Shown here piece after piece: positions 23,163-34,935 of a stretch of DNA of 64,000 nt; the stretch's first letter is position 1, and the number at the start of each line of letters is the position of its first letter. Made by a program: the position numbers and the translations under genes. The notes under the pieces were generated by a model. That model saw only the letters and a list, made by a program, of their open reading frames with translations. It made no database searches and was not told the origin of the DNA. The DNA comes from Chamaecyparis obtusa (taxonomy: Eukaryota > Streptophyta > Pinopsida > Cupressales > Cupressaceae). The DNA is taken from the NCBI GenBank assembly GCA_027943335.1, contig BSBK01000763.1:991501-1055500 (forward strand), written 5' to 3'.

Positions 23163-23839
23163 TGAATGATCATAGGATAGGTAGTATTAACTCCTCTAGA
23201 TAGGATGGCTTTGAGGAGTGGAAGGAAAACAAATGGTCTTTAGTACCATATAATGGAACTCATGATATAGACCTAGTTGATGAAGCAATGAGGGAATGAG
23301 GGAATGAGGGAATTTTGTGTTTGTAAGGCCAGGAAGAAGAGTTGTGCCAAGAAGACAAAAAAAAACTAGTAACACCTCCTTAGGGGCTGAACAAATATTT
23401 GAGTTTAAAATAAAAAAAGAAAGAGAGATAGGCCAAGAGGGTCCATTTCTACTAGACAGGAGAATAAGGCTCCCTAAGTTCATTTTCTCAAATGTTATAA
23501 TAATTTCAAGGTGCCCATGGATACCACCTGTTAACACCAAATAGAATTAAACTATGTATCTTGTAATGTAAGTGGACTTGAATCCCTTAATAGAAAGTAT
23601 GTCATAAAAATATTTCTAAATATGAATAAGAATATTGACATCTTCCCACTCCAAGAGGTTAAGGTGTTTCAATTCAGTCTAGACATCATTTTGAAATGAA
23701 TTTGGAGTGAAGAAAAATATTTTACCACCAAACACACAAAAGGAAAAGGTGGAGTTTTTATCTTGGTAAGCATTAGATGGAGTAAATTTGTTACCAGATA
23801 GGGTTTTCCATCTTTCAATATGCTTGTTTGGATTGTTCT
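23163..23839 (+). pseudogene. LINE ORF1 tail and start of ORF2 endonuclease (plus strand)
   Basis: Plus-strand frames read EEWKENKWSLVPYNG (about 23200), a GAGGGAAT triplet repeat at 23288-23312, and a basic ORF1 tail (RPGRRVVPRRQKK). CNVSGLESLNRKYVIK and IFPLQEVK (about 23560-23670) follow as the N-terminus of an AP-type endonuclease (WNVRGL...LQETK in intact LINEs). The frame breaks off at 23839, exactly where an LTR begins. Endonuclease C-terminal sequence reappears on the same strand at 39.64 kb, so this is one LINE split by nested insertions. Confidence 0.7.
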
Positions 23840-24355
23840 TGTAAGAATTTTTTTAAGGAAAATAATGAAAATGCCAAGATCTAGAAGCTCAATTGATAGC
23901 ACAAAAGAGACACATATGATATGATCAAATGAATAAGTCAAAAATGATCAATAATCAAATGATAATGAATAATAGATTGATTACATATAATGGAGGAGTG
24001 CCTAAATATATAGGCAATGCGATAAGACAACATGATAAGGAGATGATAAGCTATCAACCACACTAGGTGGAATCACATGTGCACCAATGGTGGATCATCA
24101 TCCATTATACATCAAAGTATGTGTAACATGTGCAACAATGAGAGGATGATAATGTGATAAGAGAACTAAAGGTGGATCTAACACACAAAGAGGTATGAGA
24201 TGACAACTATCACCATCTAAAGTGGAATTTCTCCTAACCATGTGCTAAAATGAAATGCAAACTCCTAGGTGTCTCAATGAAAACAAATATGAAAATGCAT
24301 TATCCTAAGTAAACTTAAGTAAAGTGTAATTAGTGAATACTTAATTACACTAACA
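23840..24355 (-). repeat. LTR (about 516 bp) with adjacent polypurine tract, minus orientation
   Basis: The block begins TGTAAGAATT and ends CACTAACA, so it has TG...CA termini. It is followed at 24356-24365 by CCCCCCTTAA, which on the minus strand is a polypurine tract placed correctly for a 3' LTR. It lies against the broken LINE endonuclease. The 5' LTR was not found, so the parent element is truncated. Confidence 0.55.
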
Positions 24356-24365
24356 CCCCCCTTAA

Positions 24366-24690
24366 GTGAAACTTAGGGGAATGCACTTAAGCTCACAAGG
24401 ATAAATGACAATGCATGATGGGTCTCAGCTACTAGGCCATGTTAGGTACCCATGTCAATATGCAAGTGCAAAAGATGTGAAATGCAATCTCTCATAAAAT
24501 AGAGAAAGAGAGAAAACCTCATGGTAAAAACCCTCCCCCAAAAAGAGAGATGAATACAATAATATAATATGAGAGAGAAGACCTCATGTGAGGAAAATAT
24601 CTTCCCCATAAGAGAGAAGAAGTGGAAGAGAAACCAAGTAGCCCCCCCTCAATGTATAATGAGCACCAACTGATCCTAATGCTCATATAG
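24366..24690. other. Remnant internal sequence next to the LTR
   Basis: Purine-rich sequence with two related strings (AGAGAAAACCTCATGGTAAA near 24503; AGAGAGAAGACCTCATGTGA near 24572). It is probably leftover internal DNA of the LTR element. No coding function is supported. Confidence 0.35.
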
Positions 24691-25840
24691 AATGGGTCAA
24701 AAAAAATCAAATAGCTCTTGGAACCTTGAGAAAGTATGTAATAGAATACCTTATCTTCCATATTGAAAAATGTACCACATTCAAGGAAGCATGGGATAAG
24801 TTTGCTAGTTTGTATGGTCAATTTAATGAACAAATGGGCTACAAGCTTGCTAATGATCTCATGAATTTGGATCCCAAGTATTTTGATACAATCCAATATT
24901 ACATCACAAAGGCACATGAGCTAAGACCAAAGATCAAGGATTGTGGAATTGATAAAAATGATGTAGAGTTAATCTATAATTTGTTGGATAAGCTTCCATC
25001 AAAGTATGTAGCTTTTGTCTCTAGCTTATATACCCATAAGTTGACTTTAGGTGCATCATACACCATGCCTTCATTTGATTCCTTCATTGAGATGTTGATG
25101 GTAGAGCAATCAAATTTGATGAGCATGGGGATTCTCAAGTCTTCATAGTCTAAGGCATTAGTGTCTAATCAAGGGAATCAAGGGCATCAAATTCAAATTT
25201 CTCAAAACAAAAAGAAGAATTGGAAGCCTAAGTCTCAACAAGAAAGTTCACAAACAACTTCCACACAACAAGGCACTTCCACATCATCTCAAAAGGGTGA
25301 ATTTTAAAAGAAGGAGAAGCGATTTTGTGCATATTGCAAAAAGGATGGAAATGAAGAATAGTTTTGTTATAAGGACATTAATGAATTGAATAATCTTCTT
25401 GTAAAGAATAAGATCAATTTGCCTTCTAGGATGTCTACCTCAACTTCTTCTTCACAAAATTCAAAAAAATATAAAGGAAAGGGTCACACCTTTATCACAC
25501 AAAAGGGACAAGCTTTATATGCTTCTTCAAGTCCTAATTCAGGTAGATGGCTTCTAGATTCAGGGCCTTCTCATCATATGGCTTCTTCACAGCCTATGTT
25601 TTTATCATTTTAGCCTTGCAAAGGTCCACCTATTTTGATGGGAAATCACACTTACATGAATTTGATTGGGAAAGGAATTATTGATGTTGGTAGGGACACT
25701 TTAATAATGTGTTGTGCATTCCACACTTGACCAATAACCTTATTTCTATCTATCAAATCACAAACGGTGCTACAAAGAAGACTGTGGAATTTACACCTAA
25801 TTCAATTTTCATCAAGGACTTGGAGAGTGGTCTTAGTAGA
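24691..25840 (+). pseudogene. Copia retrotransposon fragment: gag and protease
   Basis: An open 140-codon stretch (24726-25148) has the Copia gag (UBN2-type) look: TFKEAWDKFASLYGQFNEQ, LANDLMNLDPKYFD, LLDKLPSKYVAFVSSL. A basic linker and a damaged knuckle (FCAYCKKDGNEE, stop, FCYK, about 25325) follow. Then comes a protease start GRWLLDSGPSHHMAS (about 25555), with an Asp-Ser-Gly catalytic triplet. Frames then decay and the coding relic ends near 25840. No integrase or RT is attached, so this is a 5' piece of a Copia element. Confidence 0.75.
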
Positions 25841-25911
25841 CGGTCTACATTGGTGGGTCTGCGGTGAGGCATTTTTCCTAGGCTCATTGAGATGAGTTTT
25901 TGGGAGGTGGC

Positions 25912-25999
25912 TCAAGCTTGCCGAGCCAAGCTGGTAGCGATGCGACTCAAGCTTGGGCTTGCCGAGCCAAGCTGGTAGTGAGGTGACTCAAGCTCGGAC
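25912..25999. repeat. 41-bp CCGAGCCAAGCTGGTAG repeats
   Basis: CTTGCCGAGCCAAGCTGGTAG followed by a GACTCAAGCT string occurs at 25919 and 25960, period 41 bp. A third partial copy (CACCGAGCCAAGCTG) follows the first Copia insertion at 33593, and related sequence (TAGTGGCAGGTGGTGAGCTC) follows the second at 38638. One GC-rich repeat tract has thus been split twice. Confidence 0.65.
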
Positions 26000-27487
26000 T
26001 GTTAATATGATTTAGAACAACAAAGAGGGGGGGGTGAATCAGTTTTTCTCAGGTCCTGATGTATAAAATAACTTCAAAAACTTTTCCTTAAATCAGATCA
26101 AGCAACCAAAACAAACTCGGTCATCACTAATTCAATAATAGAAACATATAACACTGCAGTCCACTACCCAGCTATAACTAACTTGTAAAACACAGAAATG
26201 TTCAAACCAAAACATTCACACAAGTATTGACACCAGGATTTATAGTGGAAACCCAATATGGGAAAAACCACTTTGTAACATGCTACTATTATTTTCACTC
26301 TTCTGAAGTGAGCTCGGTTAAAAGCCAACCTTTTCAAAGGTTACAATACACACTGTTAGGTGTGACCCAATTAAATGATTTCAATCACCTTGTTAAAAGT
26401 GAGCCTTGTTACAGGACTTACATACACTCCATTAGAATGCAACCTTGTTCAAAGGATTTAACATATGACTGTTAGGTCAACCTCTATTAAAAGGATTTTG
26501 ACTGTTATAATGGTTAGAAAGTAGCAGCAATATTGATCTAAAAAAAATACAACTCACTTTGCAAATATCAGATCCAATTCCATACACAAATGTTAGTTTA
26601 CTAACTTTGAAACTTTTCCATCTCCATCTCTGATCTGCTCGAAAATTTTCTTCAATCAATCACCACACTTCTCCTTCAGCCTTTTCGCTTATACAGTCAA
26701 TAAAACTTACTGTTCTTCCAGCATCTACTTCACCCATGCATTCTCATACCTAATGTTTAGGTTCCCTTAATACTTTTCTCTGTTAGGTTAACTTATCTTT
26801 TGCTGCTTAATCTCCTTCGTAGATCTTAGGGTTAGGTCAGATTCATTGAATCTACCTGCTTCATGTTCTTCGTCTCCTCTTCTAGAATCATCTCAAATCT
26901 CATAAATATTTACAATAAAACATTTTACAAAGAATTAAATGCTTCCATACAATCAATAAATAAAGTCAACACATTTTACATAATCCAAGAATTCAACAAT
27001 GTAGGCTCCAAATCTGAATTCTCTTCAAATATAAAAATGTTGATGCTCGGTCAATACTCTGATCATCCACTCAATTTTCATGTAAAATGCTCGGCACTAC
27101 TAAAATTGTTTCCTTGGCATATACTGTCTTCCTTGGCAATTAACTGATACTCGGTCGACACTAGATTTTTTCTTGACATATACTAACTCGATCGACACTA
27201 ACATAACTCAGCTTAAACATGATTTCTTCATTTTTGCTCGGTTAAGCCTACCAGTTTAGTCTTCGATCTTACTAAGATAAACAATACATTTTCCCATTAT
27301 TGTAAAACATAGTCAAGTACACTTTGCAGTATCAAAATAACTCAAGCTTTCCCTAGGTGCTATTGTTACCATCCTTTCTTTCCCTTCTCACAATAGACAT
27401 AGTACTTTCCTAAGTAGCAACAGTCTTACTAGTTAAGATTTGACATCAATGACAATACAACAATTGCTTCAATTGCAGTTCCCAACA
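26000..27487 (-). repeat. 3' LTR of the 26.0-33.6 kb Copia
   Basis: Termini are TGTTAATATG and CCCAACA. It pairs with 32336-33587 and is about 236 bp longer, because sequence between about 26353 and 26589 is missing from the other copy. It holds the C-run box (26024-26042) near its U5 end and several CTCGG motifs between 27045 and 27245. Confidence 0.92.
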
Positions 27488-27501
27488 ATCTCCCTCTTTG
27501 G
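27488..27501 (-). other. Polypurine tract of the 26.0-33.6 kb Copia
   Basis: On the minus strand CCAAAGAGGGAGAT directly abuts the LTR start TGTTGGGAACTGC. It would prime plus-strand DNA synthesis. Confidence 0.8.
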
Positions 27502-28089
27502 CATTGATGGCAACACCATATGATATCACCTGAATAACACATGGATTACCAACCAATCCAAAAAACTTATCTGTCCATCAGAGAAAATTTATAATATCCT
27601 TAGCTTCATTCTGATTTAGAATTTGTAAATCTCACTTCTGTGACCATAAGAAGTATCTTGATCTCCCTCTATCCTAATCTTTCATTTATGTTCATCATCC
27701 CTACTCTTCAGTTCATGTGTTATAGTATCATTTCAGTTCAATCTCCCTCTTTAACAAAAATGCCAAAGTAGCAACTAAAACTTACATCCAACAGATGTAG
27801 ATATATCTATGCAGCTCAGTGTTTCTCCCTTTTTCATCTTGCTTATGACTGATTTGTTGTCTTTGCTTCTTCTTCATAGCTCTAGGATAGTCCTAAAGTG
27901 TGACAATCTTCTGCATCAATTTTTCAATTATTATGTTGTAGCATATTTGATGCAGTGCTCCTAGCTTGACTAGGCAGCCTCAGTTAGGGGAAGGACCCCT
28001 AATTGACTTCTCAAATACTCATGAGCTTCTTTAGGTAAAGCTTTAGTGAATATGTCTGCCAATTGTTCTTTTGTATTCACATATTCCAT

Positions 28090-29411
28090 TTAGACTTCTT
28101 TGTCTTGTACCAATTCCCTCAAATAGTGATACTTGATTGCTATATGCTTGGTCTTAGTGTGCATCACTCGATTCTTAGAAATATTGATGGCACTTGTGTT
28201 GTCATAGAAAATAACAATAGGTTCATTGATTTCTTCTTTCATGCCTATCAACAATTGTTTTATCCATATCAAATTTAAACAATTTACTACAGCAGCAACA
28301 TATTCGGCTTCAGCAATATATTGGGAAATGCAATTTTGTTTCTTGCTTGTCCAGGAGACTAATCTCTGTCCAAGAAAGAAAGCTCCACCACTAGTGCTCT
28401 TTCTGTCATCTACATTTCCTACCCAATCAGCATTAGTGTATACTCTAAGTTCAAATTTGCCATTCTTCTTGTAGTATAACCCATAGTCAGTAGTTCTTTT
28501 CAAGTATCTCATGATTGTTTTCACCGGCATCATGTGTGTTTCCTTAGGATTGGTAGAGAATCTTGCCACAATCCCAACAGCTAGTGCAATATCTGGTCTA
28601 CTATGTATAGTATACTACAATTTTCCAATCATGGATCTGTACAAAGTCTGGTTAACTTCTACAGCATCATCATTCTTAGATAACTTTTGTCCAGTAACCA
28701 TAGGAGTTCCCACTGGTCTAGCATCTTCCATTCCAAAAGTTTTCAGTATTTCATTAACATACTTAGACTATGTAATGAAAATTCCTTTCTTCATCTGATA
28801 TACTTGTAAATCAACAAAGAATTTGATCTCACCAAACATACTCATTTCAAATTCAGTTTGCATTTATTTTGGAAAACTTTTACACAATGCATCTTGTCCA
28901 CCAAAAATAATGTCATCATCAAAAAATTTGGCCAATAGAATACCTTCACCTTCTTTATCCTCCAAGTATAGATTGCTTGTGTCATTTTTTCTAGAAAATC
29001 CAATCTGCATCAGATAGTTATGCAACCTCTCATACCATGCTCTGGGAGCTTGTTTCAATCCATACAATGCTTTGTTCAGTTTGCATACCATGTGTCTTAT
29101 GTTTGGATCAATAAAACCTTCTGGTTGTTCTATGTAAACTTCTTCTTCCATTACACCATTTAAAAATGCAGACTTGACATCCATTTGATATACCTTGAAA
29201 TCTTTAAAGTAGCATATGCAAGCAGAGTTCTTACTCCTTCCAATCTAGCTACAGGGGAAAATGTCTGAGCCCCATAATCTATTCCTTCTTCTTGCGCGTA
29301 GCCTTTGCATACCAACCTAGCTTTGTTCCTAGTGATTTTACATTTTTCATTCAACTTGTTTCGAAACACCCACTTTGTTCCTATAACATTCTTATCTGCA
29401 GGTCTCGGCAC
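28090..29411 (-). pseudogene. Copia reverse transcriptase and RNase H
   Basis: RT pieces read [51 protein letters not shown] and [17 protein letters not shown] (29411-28864). The catalytic box, normally YVDDIIFGG, is [10 protein letters not shown] here. RNase H (28569-28090) has YTNADWVGNVDDRKSTSGG, YIAEAEYVAAV, YDNTSAINISKN and HIAIKYHYLRELV. Frames change around 29170 and 28860 and several codons are stops. The piece faces the 3' LTR, as expected for the end of pol. Confidence 0.88.
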
Positions 29412-30217
29412 CAGAGTCTAGGTTTAATTCTTCTCAATCTGGTAAATCTCTTCATTCATTACTTGTATCCAGTCTTCATTTTCTAATGCCTCTTTAGTTG
29501 TCTTAGGTTCAAACTCACATAGTAAGCATGTTGGATCCTTGGTCTTGCTTCTGGTCTGAATTCCAGTGTCTTTATCTCCAATTATCTATTCAGGCTTGTG
29601 ATGTCTTCTTACATATTTTGCCAAAATAGGTTCATCATTTTTCCCCTCTATTTCATCAAGTTCCCCAACAAGATTGTCAGATTCAGCTTCTAAATGCTCG
29701 GCAACCTCTTCCTGATACTCGGTAGCATTATCTTGTAGCACAACATGTTCTTGTTCTCTCTCGGCACTATTTTCCTGACGCTCAGCAATCGTTTCCTGTC
29801 GCTCAACATTGCTTGCCTAAGACTCGACATTAGGTGCAAGTCTGTTACCTGCCTCTTCTATTTCCTCAATGTACACAAAAGATCTATAATCTTCTGGTTC
29901 TCTTTTTTTGTCGGCTTCATTTCTTTCTGCATACTCATCAATTTTTACATTCACACTTTCCACAATTTTGTTAGTGTTAGAGTTCAAACACTTATAAGCT
30001 TTACTTTTTGTGGAGTAGCCTAGGAATATGTCGTCATCACTTTGGCATCAAACTTTCCATTCCTATTGTCTTTCAATATGTAACACTTGCTTCCAAAGAT
30101 TCTAAAGTATTTAACACTCGGTGCATGCCCATACCATAATTCATAGGGTGTCAAATTTGTACCTTTCTTGATTTGTACCTGGTTAAGAGTGTAAACAGTT
30201 GTACTTATAGCTTCTTT
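29412..30217 (-). pseudogene. Copia integrase C-terminal/linker region, eroded
   Basis: This lies between integrase and RT and is read on the minus strand in broken frames. The translation is acidic and low in complexity, as in the variable linker of Copia pol. No separate gene is supported. Confidence 0.5.
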
Positions 30218-31228
30218 CTAGTATTTTTGTGCCACATTCTTTTCAATCAATAATGTCCTTGCACAGTCCAAAATAGATCTATTCCTTCTTTCTGCTATAC
30301 CATTTTGTGGAGGTGTCCTAGGTGCAGACATCTGCCTTTTGATTCCTCTATTATTGCAAAATAGATTGAATTCATTTGATGTAAACTCTCCACCTCGGTC
30401 AGATCTAAGATATTTCAAGTTCCTACTTGTCTCCTTCTCAACCTTAGCCAAATACCACTTAAAAGATTGAAAAGAATCAGATTTTTCTTTTAGAAACATT
30501 ACATGCATCATCCTAGTATGATCATCAACAAACAAGATAAAATATCTAGCACCATAGTAGCTTTGTATACCCATAGGTCCACAAAGGTCAGTATGAACCA
30601 AATCTAAAATGTGTTCAAAAGTAAAGGTTTTTCTCTTAAAACTTGACTTAGTCATCTTTCCTAACTAGCATTCTTTGCACATCACATTCTCAGGTTTCTT
30701 CAATCTAGGTAGGCCTCTTACTTTCTTCTTCTTACTTATCTCTACCAGATTGTCAAATTTAACATGACATAGCCTCTTATGCCATAACCAAATGTCATCA
30801 AGTTGTGAAATCATGTGTATTTCTTCAGATAGGTCAAGATAGAAAAAATTACCTCTAGTCTGCTCACCACTTCCAATCAATTCACCAGTAGCATCAAATA
30901 TCTTAGCTTTCTTGTGATGAAATTCCACTCGGTAACTAGTTCTGTTGAGCTAAGAAACACTTAGAAAATTATAATTCAATCCTTCAATCCAATAAGCATT
31001 TTCACAAGAGATTTTATCAGTCAGTTTAATCAATCCTTTTCCTCTAATAGGACATGGTGCATCATTACAAAATGTTATACTTTTACCTTTATAATGATGT
31101 AAGGTCTCAAACTTACTTTTGTCACCAGTCATGTGATGTGAACAACCAATGTCTATAATCCATTTGTCATTCTTGTTCACATAGGAAATCAATGCAGTTT
31201 TCTCATCCTCATGAGATTCATTTTTCAT
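30218..31228 (-). pseudogene. Copia protease, pre-integrase and integrase core
   Basis: The protease start is WIIDIGCSHHMTG (about 31175), where the catalytic triplet DSG has become DIG. The pre-integrase zinc region reads LWHKRLCHVKFDNLVE and CKEC (30928-30665). The integrase keeps a D-D-E set: LVHTDLCGP, YLRSDRGGEFTSNEF and PPQNGIAERRNRS (30655-30218). A stop separates each piece. Confidence 0.88.
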
Positions 31229-31333
31229 TACAACATAGACTACCTCAATTTCAAAATCATCACTGTCAGTGTCAGTCTCTTCTTCAGCAATGTAACAAGA
31301 TTTCTTACCTTTTCCTTTGTAGTCTTTGTACCT

Positions 31334-32278
31334 TCAATAGCCTTTGTCATCTCTTTTGTCTTTGGGTCTGCTATTTCTTTCTTCATCTTTATCCTTCCTG
31401 TCAGGACATCTAGCAGCTATATGACTGACTTTATTACATGCAAAACATATAGTAGGGAGTTTACCTTTATATTTTCCTTTTCCTCTTCTCAGTCTTCTAG
31501 CCATAAGAGCTTCTAGATCTTCAAGATCTTCATCAGAAGTTTCACTGTCACTTTCACTTTCGCTTTCACTTTCACTGGTGCATCTTTGTTTTTCTTTCTT
31601 AGGCTTGTTCAGAACTAATTGTGACTTAAAAGTAGATTCAACATTTCCAATACTACCAACAATGATATTGTCATAATTAGACAGTTCAAAAGCAATCAGT
31701 TTGCCAATCAAACCTTCCAAGGTAAACACATTTCTAGAGTTACATCTAGATTCCTAAATAGCTGAGATCTTAATAGCATATATAGGACGCAGAGTTCTTA
31801 GCACTTTTCCAATTATGGTCTCATCATCAATAGTTCCATTTGCTCCTCTAATAGCATTCACAACTTCTTTTATTCTACCACAATATTGTGCAATGTTTTC
31901 ATCTTCATTAATTCTCATTTCATCAAACTTACCTCTGAGACTCTCGGCTTTAGCTTTCAGCACATATAGATCACCACCATAGATCTTTGCAAGAGTATCT
32001 CACATATATTTAGCAGTTGTGCAGTCCTTAATATCCTCAAATTCTGGATAGCTTAGGGTAGATGCAATTTCCAGCATTGCCCGATTATGTTCTTGCTTAG
32101 CTCTCATTTCCTCGGTAGTCAAAGGTGCAATAGGTGTGACATAGTCATGCTCAATGTAGTACTTTGCAAAATCACCAATACCGGCCAGATGCAGCTTCAT
32201 CAAGCTTTGCCATGCAAGGAATTTTTCCTTGTTCAGCTTCGATACCTCCTTCTTATACATCTTGATCATTTGCTTCAA
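31334..32278 (-). pseudogene. Copia gag with zinc knuckle
   Basis: Three minus-strand pieces form a Copia gag: KFLAWQSLMKLHLAGIGDF and EHNRAMLEIASTLSYPEF (32278-32000), then LRGKFDEMRINEDENIAQY (31963-31754), then LNKPKKEKQRC with a Ser/Glu/Asp repeat. The knuckle CFACNKVSHIAARC is a perfect CX2CX4HX4C. Gag would package the element RNA. Stops and a shift inactivate it. Confidence 0.85.
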
Positions 32279-32320
32279 GCCCCTTTAAACTTGTTTTCTG
32301 TAGACACCAATAAGCAACAC

Positions 32321-32333
32321 AGCTCTGATACCA
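32321..32333 (-). other. Primer-binding site of the 26.0-33.6 kb Copia
   Basis: On the minus strand the 5' LTR end TTAACA is followed after two bases by TGGTATCAGAGCT, complementary to the 3' end of initiator-Met tRNA. Confidence 0.88.
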
Positions 32334-32335
32334 AT

Positions 32336-33587
32336 TGTTAATATGATTTAGAGCAACAGAGAGGGGGGGTGAATCAGTTTTTCTCAAGTCCTGATGTATA
32401 AAATAACTTCAAAAAATTTTCCTTAAATCAAATCAAGCAACCAAAACAAACTTAGTCATCACTGATTCAATAATAGAAACATATAACACTGCAGTCCACT
32501 ACCCAGCTGTAACTAACTTGTAAAACATAGAAATGTTCAAACCAAAACATTCACACAAGTATTGACACCAGGATTTATAGTGGAAACCCAATATGGGAAA
32601 AACCACTTTGTAACATGCTACTATTATTTTCACTCTTTTGAAGTGAGCTCGGTTAAAAGCCAACCCTGTCAAAGATTACAATACACACATGTTGGTTTAC
32701 TAACTTTGAAACTTTTCCATCTCCATCTCTGATATGCTCAGAAATTTTCTTCAAGAAATCACCACACTTCTCCTTCAGCCTTTTTTCTTATATAGTCAAT
32801 AAAACTTACTATTCTTCCAGCATCTACTTCACCCATGCATTCTCATACCTAATGTTTAGGTTCCCTTAATACTTTTCTCTGTTAGGTTAACTTATCTTTT
32901 GCCGCTTAATCTCCTTCGTAGATCTTAGGGTTAGGTTAGATTCATTGAATCTACTTGCTTCATGTTCTTCATCTCCTCTTTTAGAATCATCTCAAATCTC
33001 ATAAAGATTTACAATAAAACATTTTACAAAGCATTAAATGCTTCCATACAATCAATAAATAAAGTCAACACATTTTACATAATCCAAGAATTCAACAATG
33101 TCGGCTCCAAATCTGAATTCTCTTAAAATATAAAAATGCTGATGCTCGGTCAATACTGTGATCATCCACTCGGTCTTCATGTAAAATGCTTGGTCACTAC
33201 TAAAATTGTTTCCTCGGCATATACTGTCTTCATTGGCAATTAACTGATACTCGGTCGACACTAGATTTTTGCTCGGCATATACTAACTCGGTCGACACTA
33301 ACATAACTCATCTTAAACATGATTTCTTCATTTTTGCTCGATTAAGCCTACCAGTTTAGTCTTCAATCTTGCTAAGATAAACAATACAGTGTCCCATCAT
33401 TGTACAACATAGTCAAGTACACTTTGCAGTATCAAGATAACTCAACCTTTCCCTAGGTGCTATTGTTACCATCCTTTCTTTCCCTTCTCACAATAGATCT
33501 AGTACTTTCCTAAGTAGCAATAGTCTTACCAGTTAAGGTTTGACATCAATGACAATACAACAATTGCGTCAATTGTAGTTGCCAACA
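32336..33587 (-). repeat. 5' LTR of the 26.0-33.6 kb Copia
   Basis: Termini are TGTTAATATG and GCCAACA. It pairs with 26000-27487. The C-run box is at 32358-32376. At least six exact CTCGG motifs and two one-base variants lie within 33140-33345, in the U3 half. Confidence 0.92.
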
Positions 33588-33606
33588 CAGACTCACCGAG
33601 CCAAGC

Positions 33607-34032
33607 TGTATTAGCTTGTGTTGACTGATCAGGAAAGTAATGTACACTTTTCCTCCCACCTTGGTGACTGATCAGCAAATTTTTTTGGGGGCTGACATAT
33701 TTTTAGCTATTTTTTAGCCAACATGTTGTAACTCGTTCTAACCCTAAAGCAAAAAAATATAGTATAATATGGCTTAGGGTTAGAGATTTCATTATCGATG
33801 TTTTTAGTAGCTTCTTGCGGCGGTATTGAGTTGTAAGGGATTATGGATTGTAATCAGGTTGTAATCACTGGATAATAATAATATTGGACTCGCTATTGGT
33901 AGACGTAGCCCAGGGATTGGGTGAACCACATTAAATCTTTGTGTCTTTGTGTTCTCTTCTATGTGGTTTAATATTTTTTGATATTGGTTATATTTGCATG
34001 TAACTCTTATTTCTACCTTGTTAATCCTAACA
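33607..34032 (+). repeat. 5' LTR of the 33.6-38.6 kb Copia
   Basis: It starts TGTATTAGCTTGTG and ends AATCCTAACA, directly before AGTGGTATCAG. Anchors shared with the 3' LTR include GGCTTAGGGTTAG, GACGTAGCCCAGGGATTGGG and TTTGTGTCTTTGTGTTCTC. Confidence 0.9.
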
Positions 34033-34119
34033 AGTGGTATCAGTTCAAGGTTGTTCTTAAGTTATCCTTTGCAGGAAGATCTCACAGTTTAATGGGAGTC
34101 TCACGGTTGAGTAGGAGCA

Positions 34120-34935
34120 ATGGTAGATGAGGGTAGGCTAAAGGTTGAAAATTTTAATGGGTATAACTTTCAGTTATGGAAAATGCAAATGGAGGACTAT
34201 CTCTATCAGAAGGATCTATGGCGGCCATTGGAAGGAAAAGACAAGAAATTGTCAACAATGTTGGATGAGGACTGGGATATTCTTGATAGAAAGGCTCTTA
34301 GTAGTATTCAATTATGCCTGGCACAATTGGTGGCATTCAATATTACACAAGCAAACAAGACTGAAGATTTGATGAAAACCCTAGCGAAGTTGTATGAAAA
34401 GCCCTCCACTTCAAATAAGGTATTTCTCATGAAGCGTTTGTTTAATATGAAAATGGTGGAAGGTGAGTCAGTTGCTGATCATTTGAATGAGTTTAATATA
34501 GTTACCAATCAATTATCTTCTTTTAATATTATTTTTTATGAAGAAGTCAGGGCTCTCTTGATTTTGTGTTCTTTGTTTGAAAGCTGGAATGGCTTGGTAA
34601 TGGCTGTTAGTAACTCTGTTTCTAGTTCTAATACCCTAAAATTTGATGATGTTATTGGTGTTATTCTGAGTGAGGAAATTCATAGGAAAATCTCAAGTGG
34701 ATCCACATCAGGTAGTGTCTTAAATGCACAAAGCAAAGGTAGAACCAATGAGAGAGGAAACAATTCTGGAAACCATGGGAAATCAAGAGGAAAATCAAAG
34801 GAAAAGAGGTCTGAATCCAAAGGACCAATGATTGCTGGTACTATGAAAAACCAGGTCATAAGAAGAAAGATTGTTGGTCTTGAAAGAATAAAGAAGGAGA
34901 CAAACAAGAAGGTAACAAGGAGGCAAATGTGGTAA
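34120..34935 (+). CDS. Copia gag, open for 271 codons
   Basis: This is the longest uninterrupted retroelement frame in the window: VENFNGYNFQLWKMQMEDYL, LARLYEKPS-like AKLYEKPSTSNK, MVEGESVADHLNEFN and the basic NHGKSRGKSKEKRSESKG. It is the standard Copia gag fold (DUF4219/UBN2 type). The frame then shifts. In the next frame the zinc knuckle reads CWYYEKPGHKKKDCW, with the second Cys replaced by Tyr. The 34935 stop is therefore a frameshift product, and gag would normally continue into the protease. Confidence 0.85.
   Translation: MVDEGRLKVENFNGYNFQLWKMQMEDYLYQKDLWRPLEGKDKKLSTMLDEDWDILDRKALSSIQLCLAQLVAFNITQANKTEDLMKTLAKLYEKPSTSNKVFLMKRLFNMKMVEGESVADHLNEFNIVTNQLSSFNIIFYEEVRALLILCSLFESWNGLVMAVSNSVSSSNTLKFDDVIGVILSEEIHRKISSGSTSGSVLNAQSKGRTNERGNNSGNHGKSRGKSKEKRSESKGPMIAGTMKNQVIRRKIVGLERIKKETNKKVTRRQMW

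Larger units (their letters stand above)
26000..33587 (-). mobile_element. Complete but dead Copia LTR retrotransposon (minus strand, about 7.6 kb)
   Basis: Both LTRs (26000-27487 and 32336-33587), the tRNA-Met primer site at 32321-32333 and the polypurine tract at 27488-27501 are in the right places. Flanking 5-mers CGGAC (25995-25999) and CAGAC (33588-33592) fit a decayed target-site duplication. Domain order on the minus strand is gag, zinc knuckle, protease, integrase, RT, RNase H, as in Ty1/Copia elements. Every domain carries stops or shifts, so it cannot move by itself. Confidence 0.92.
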
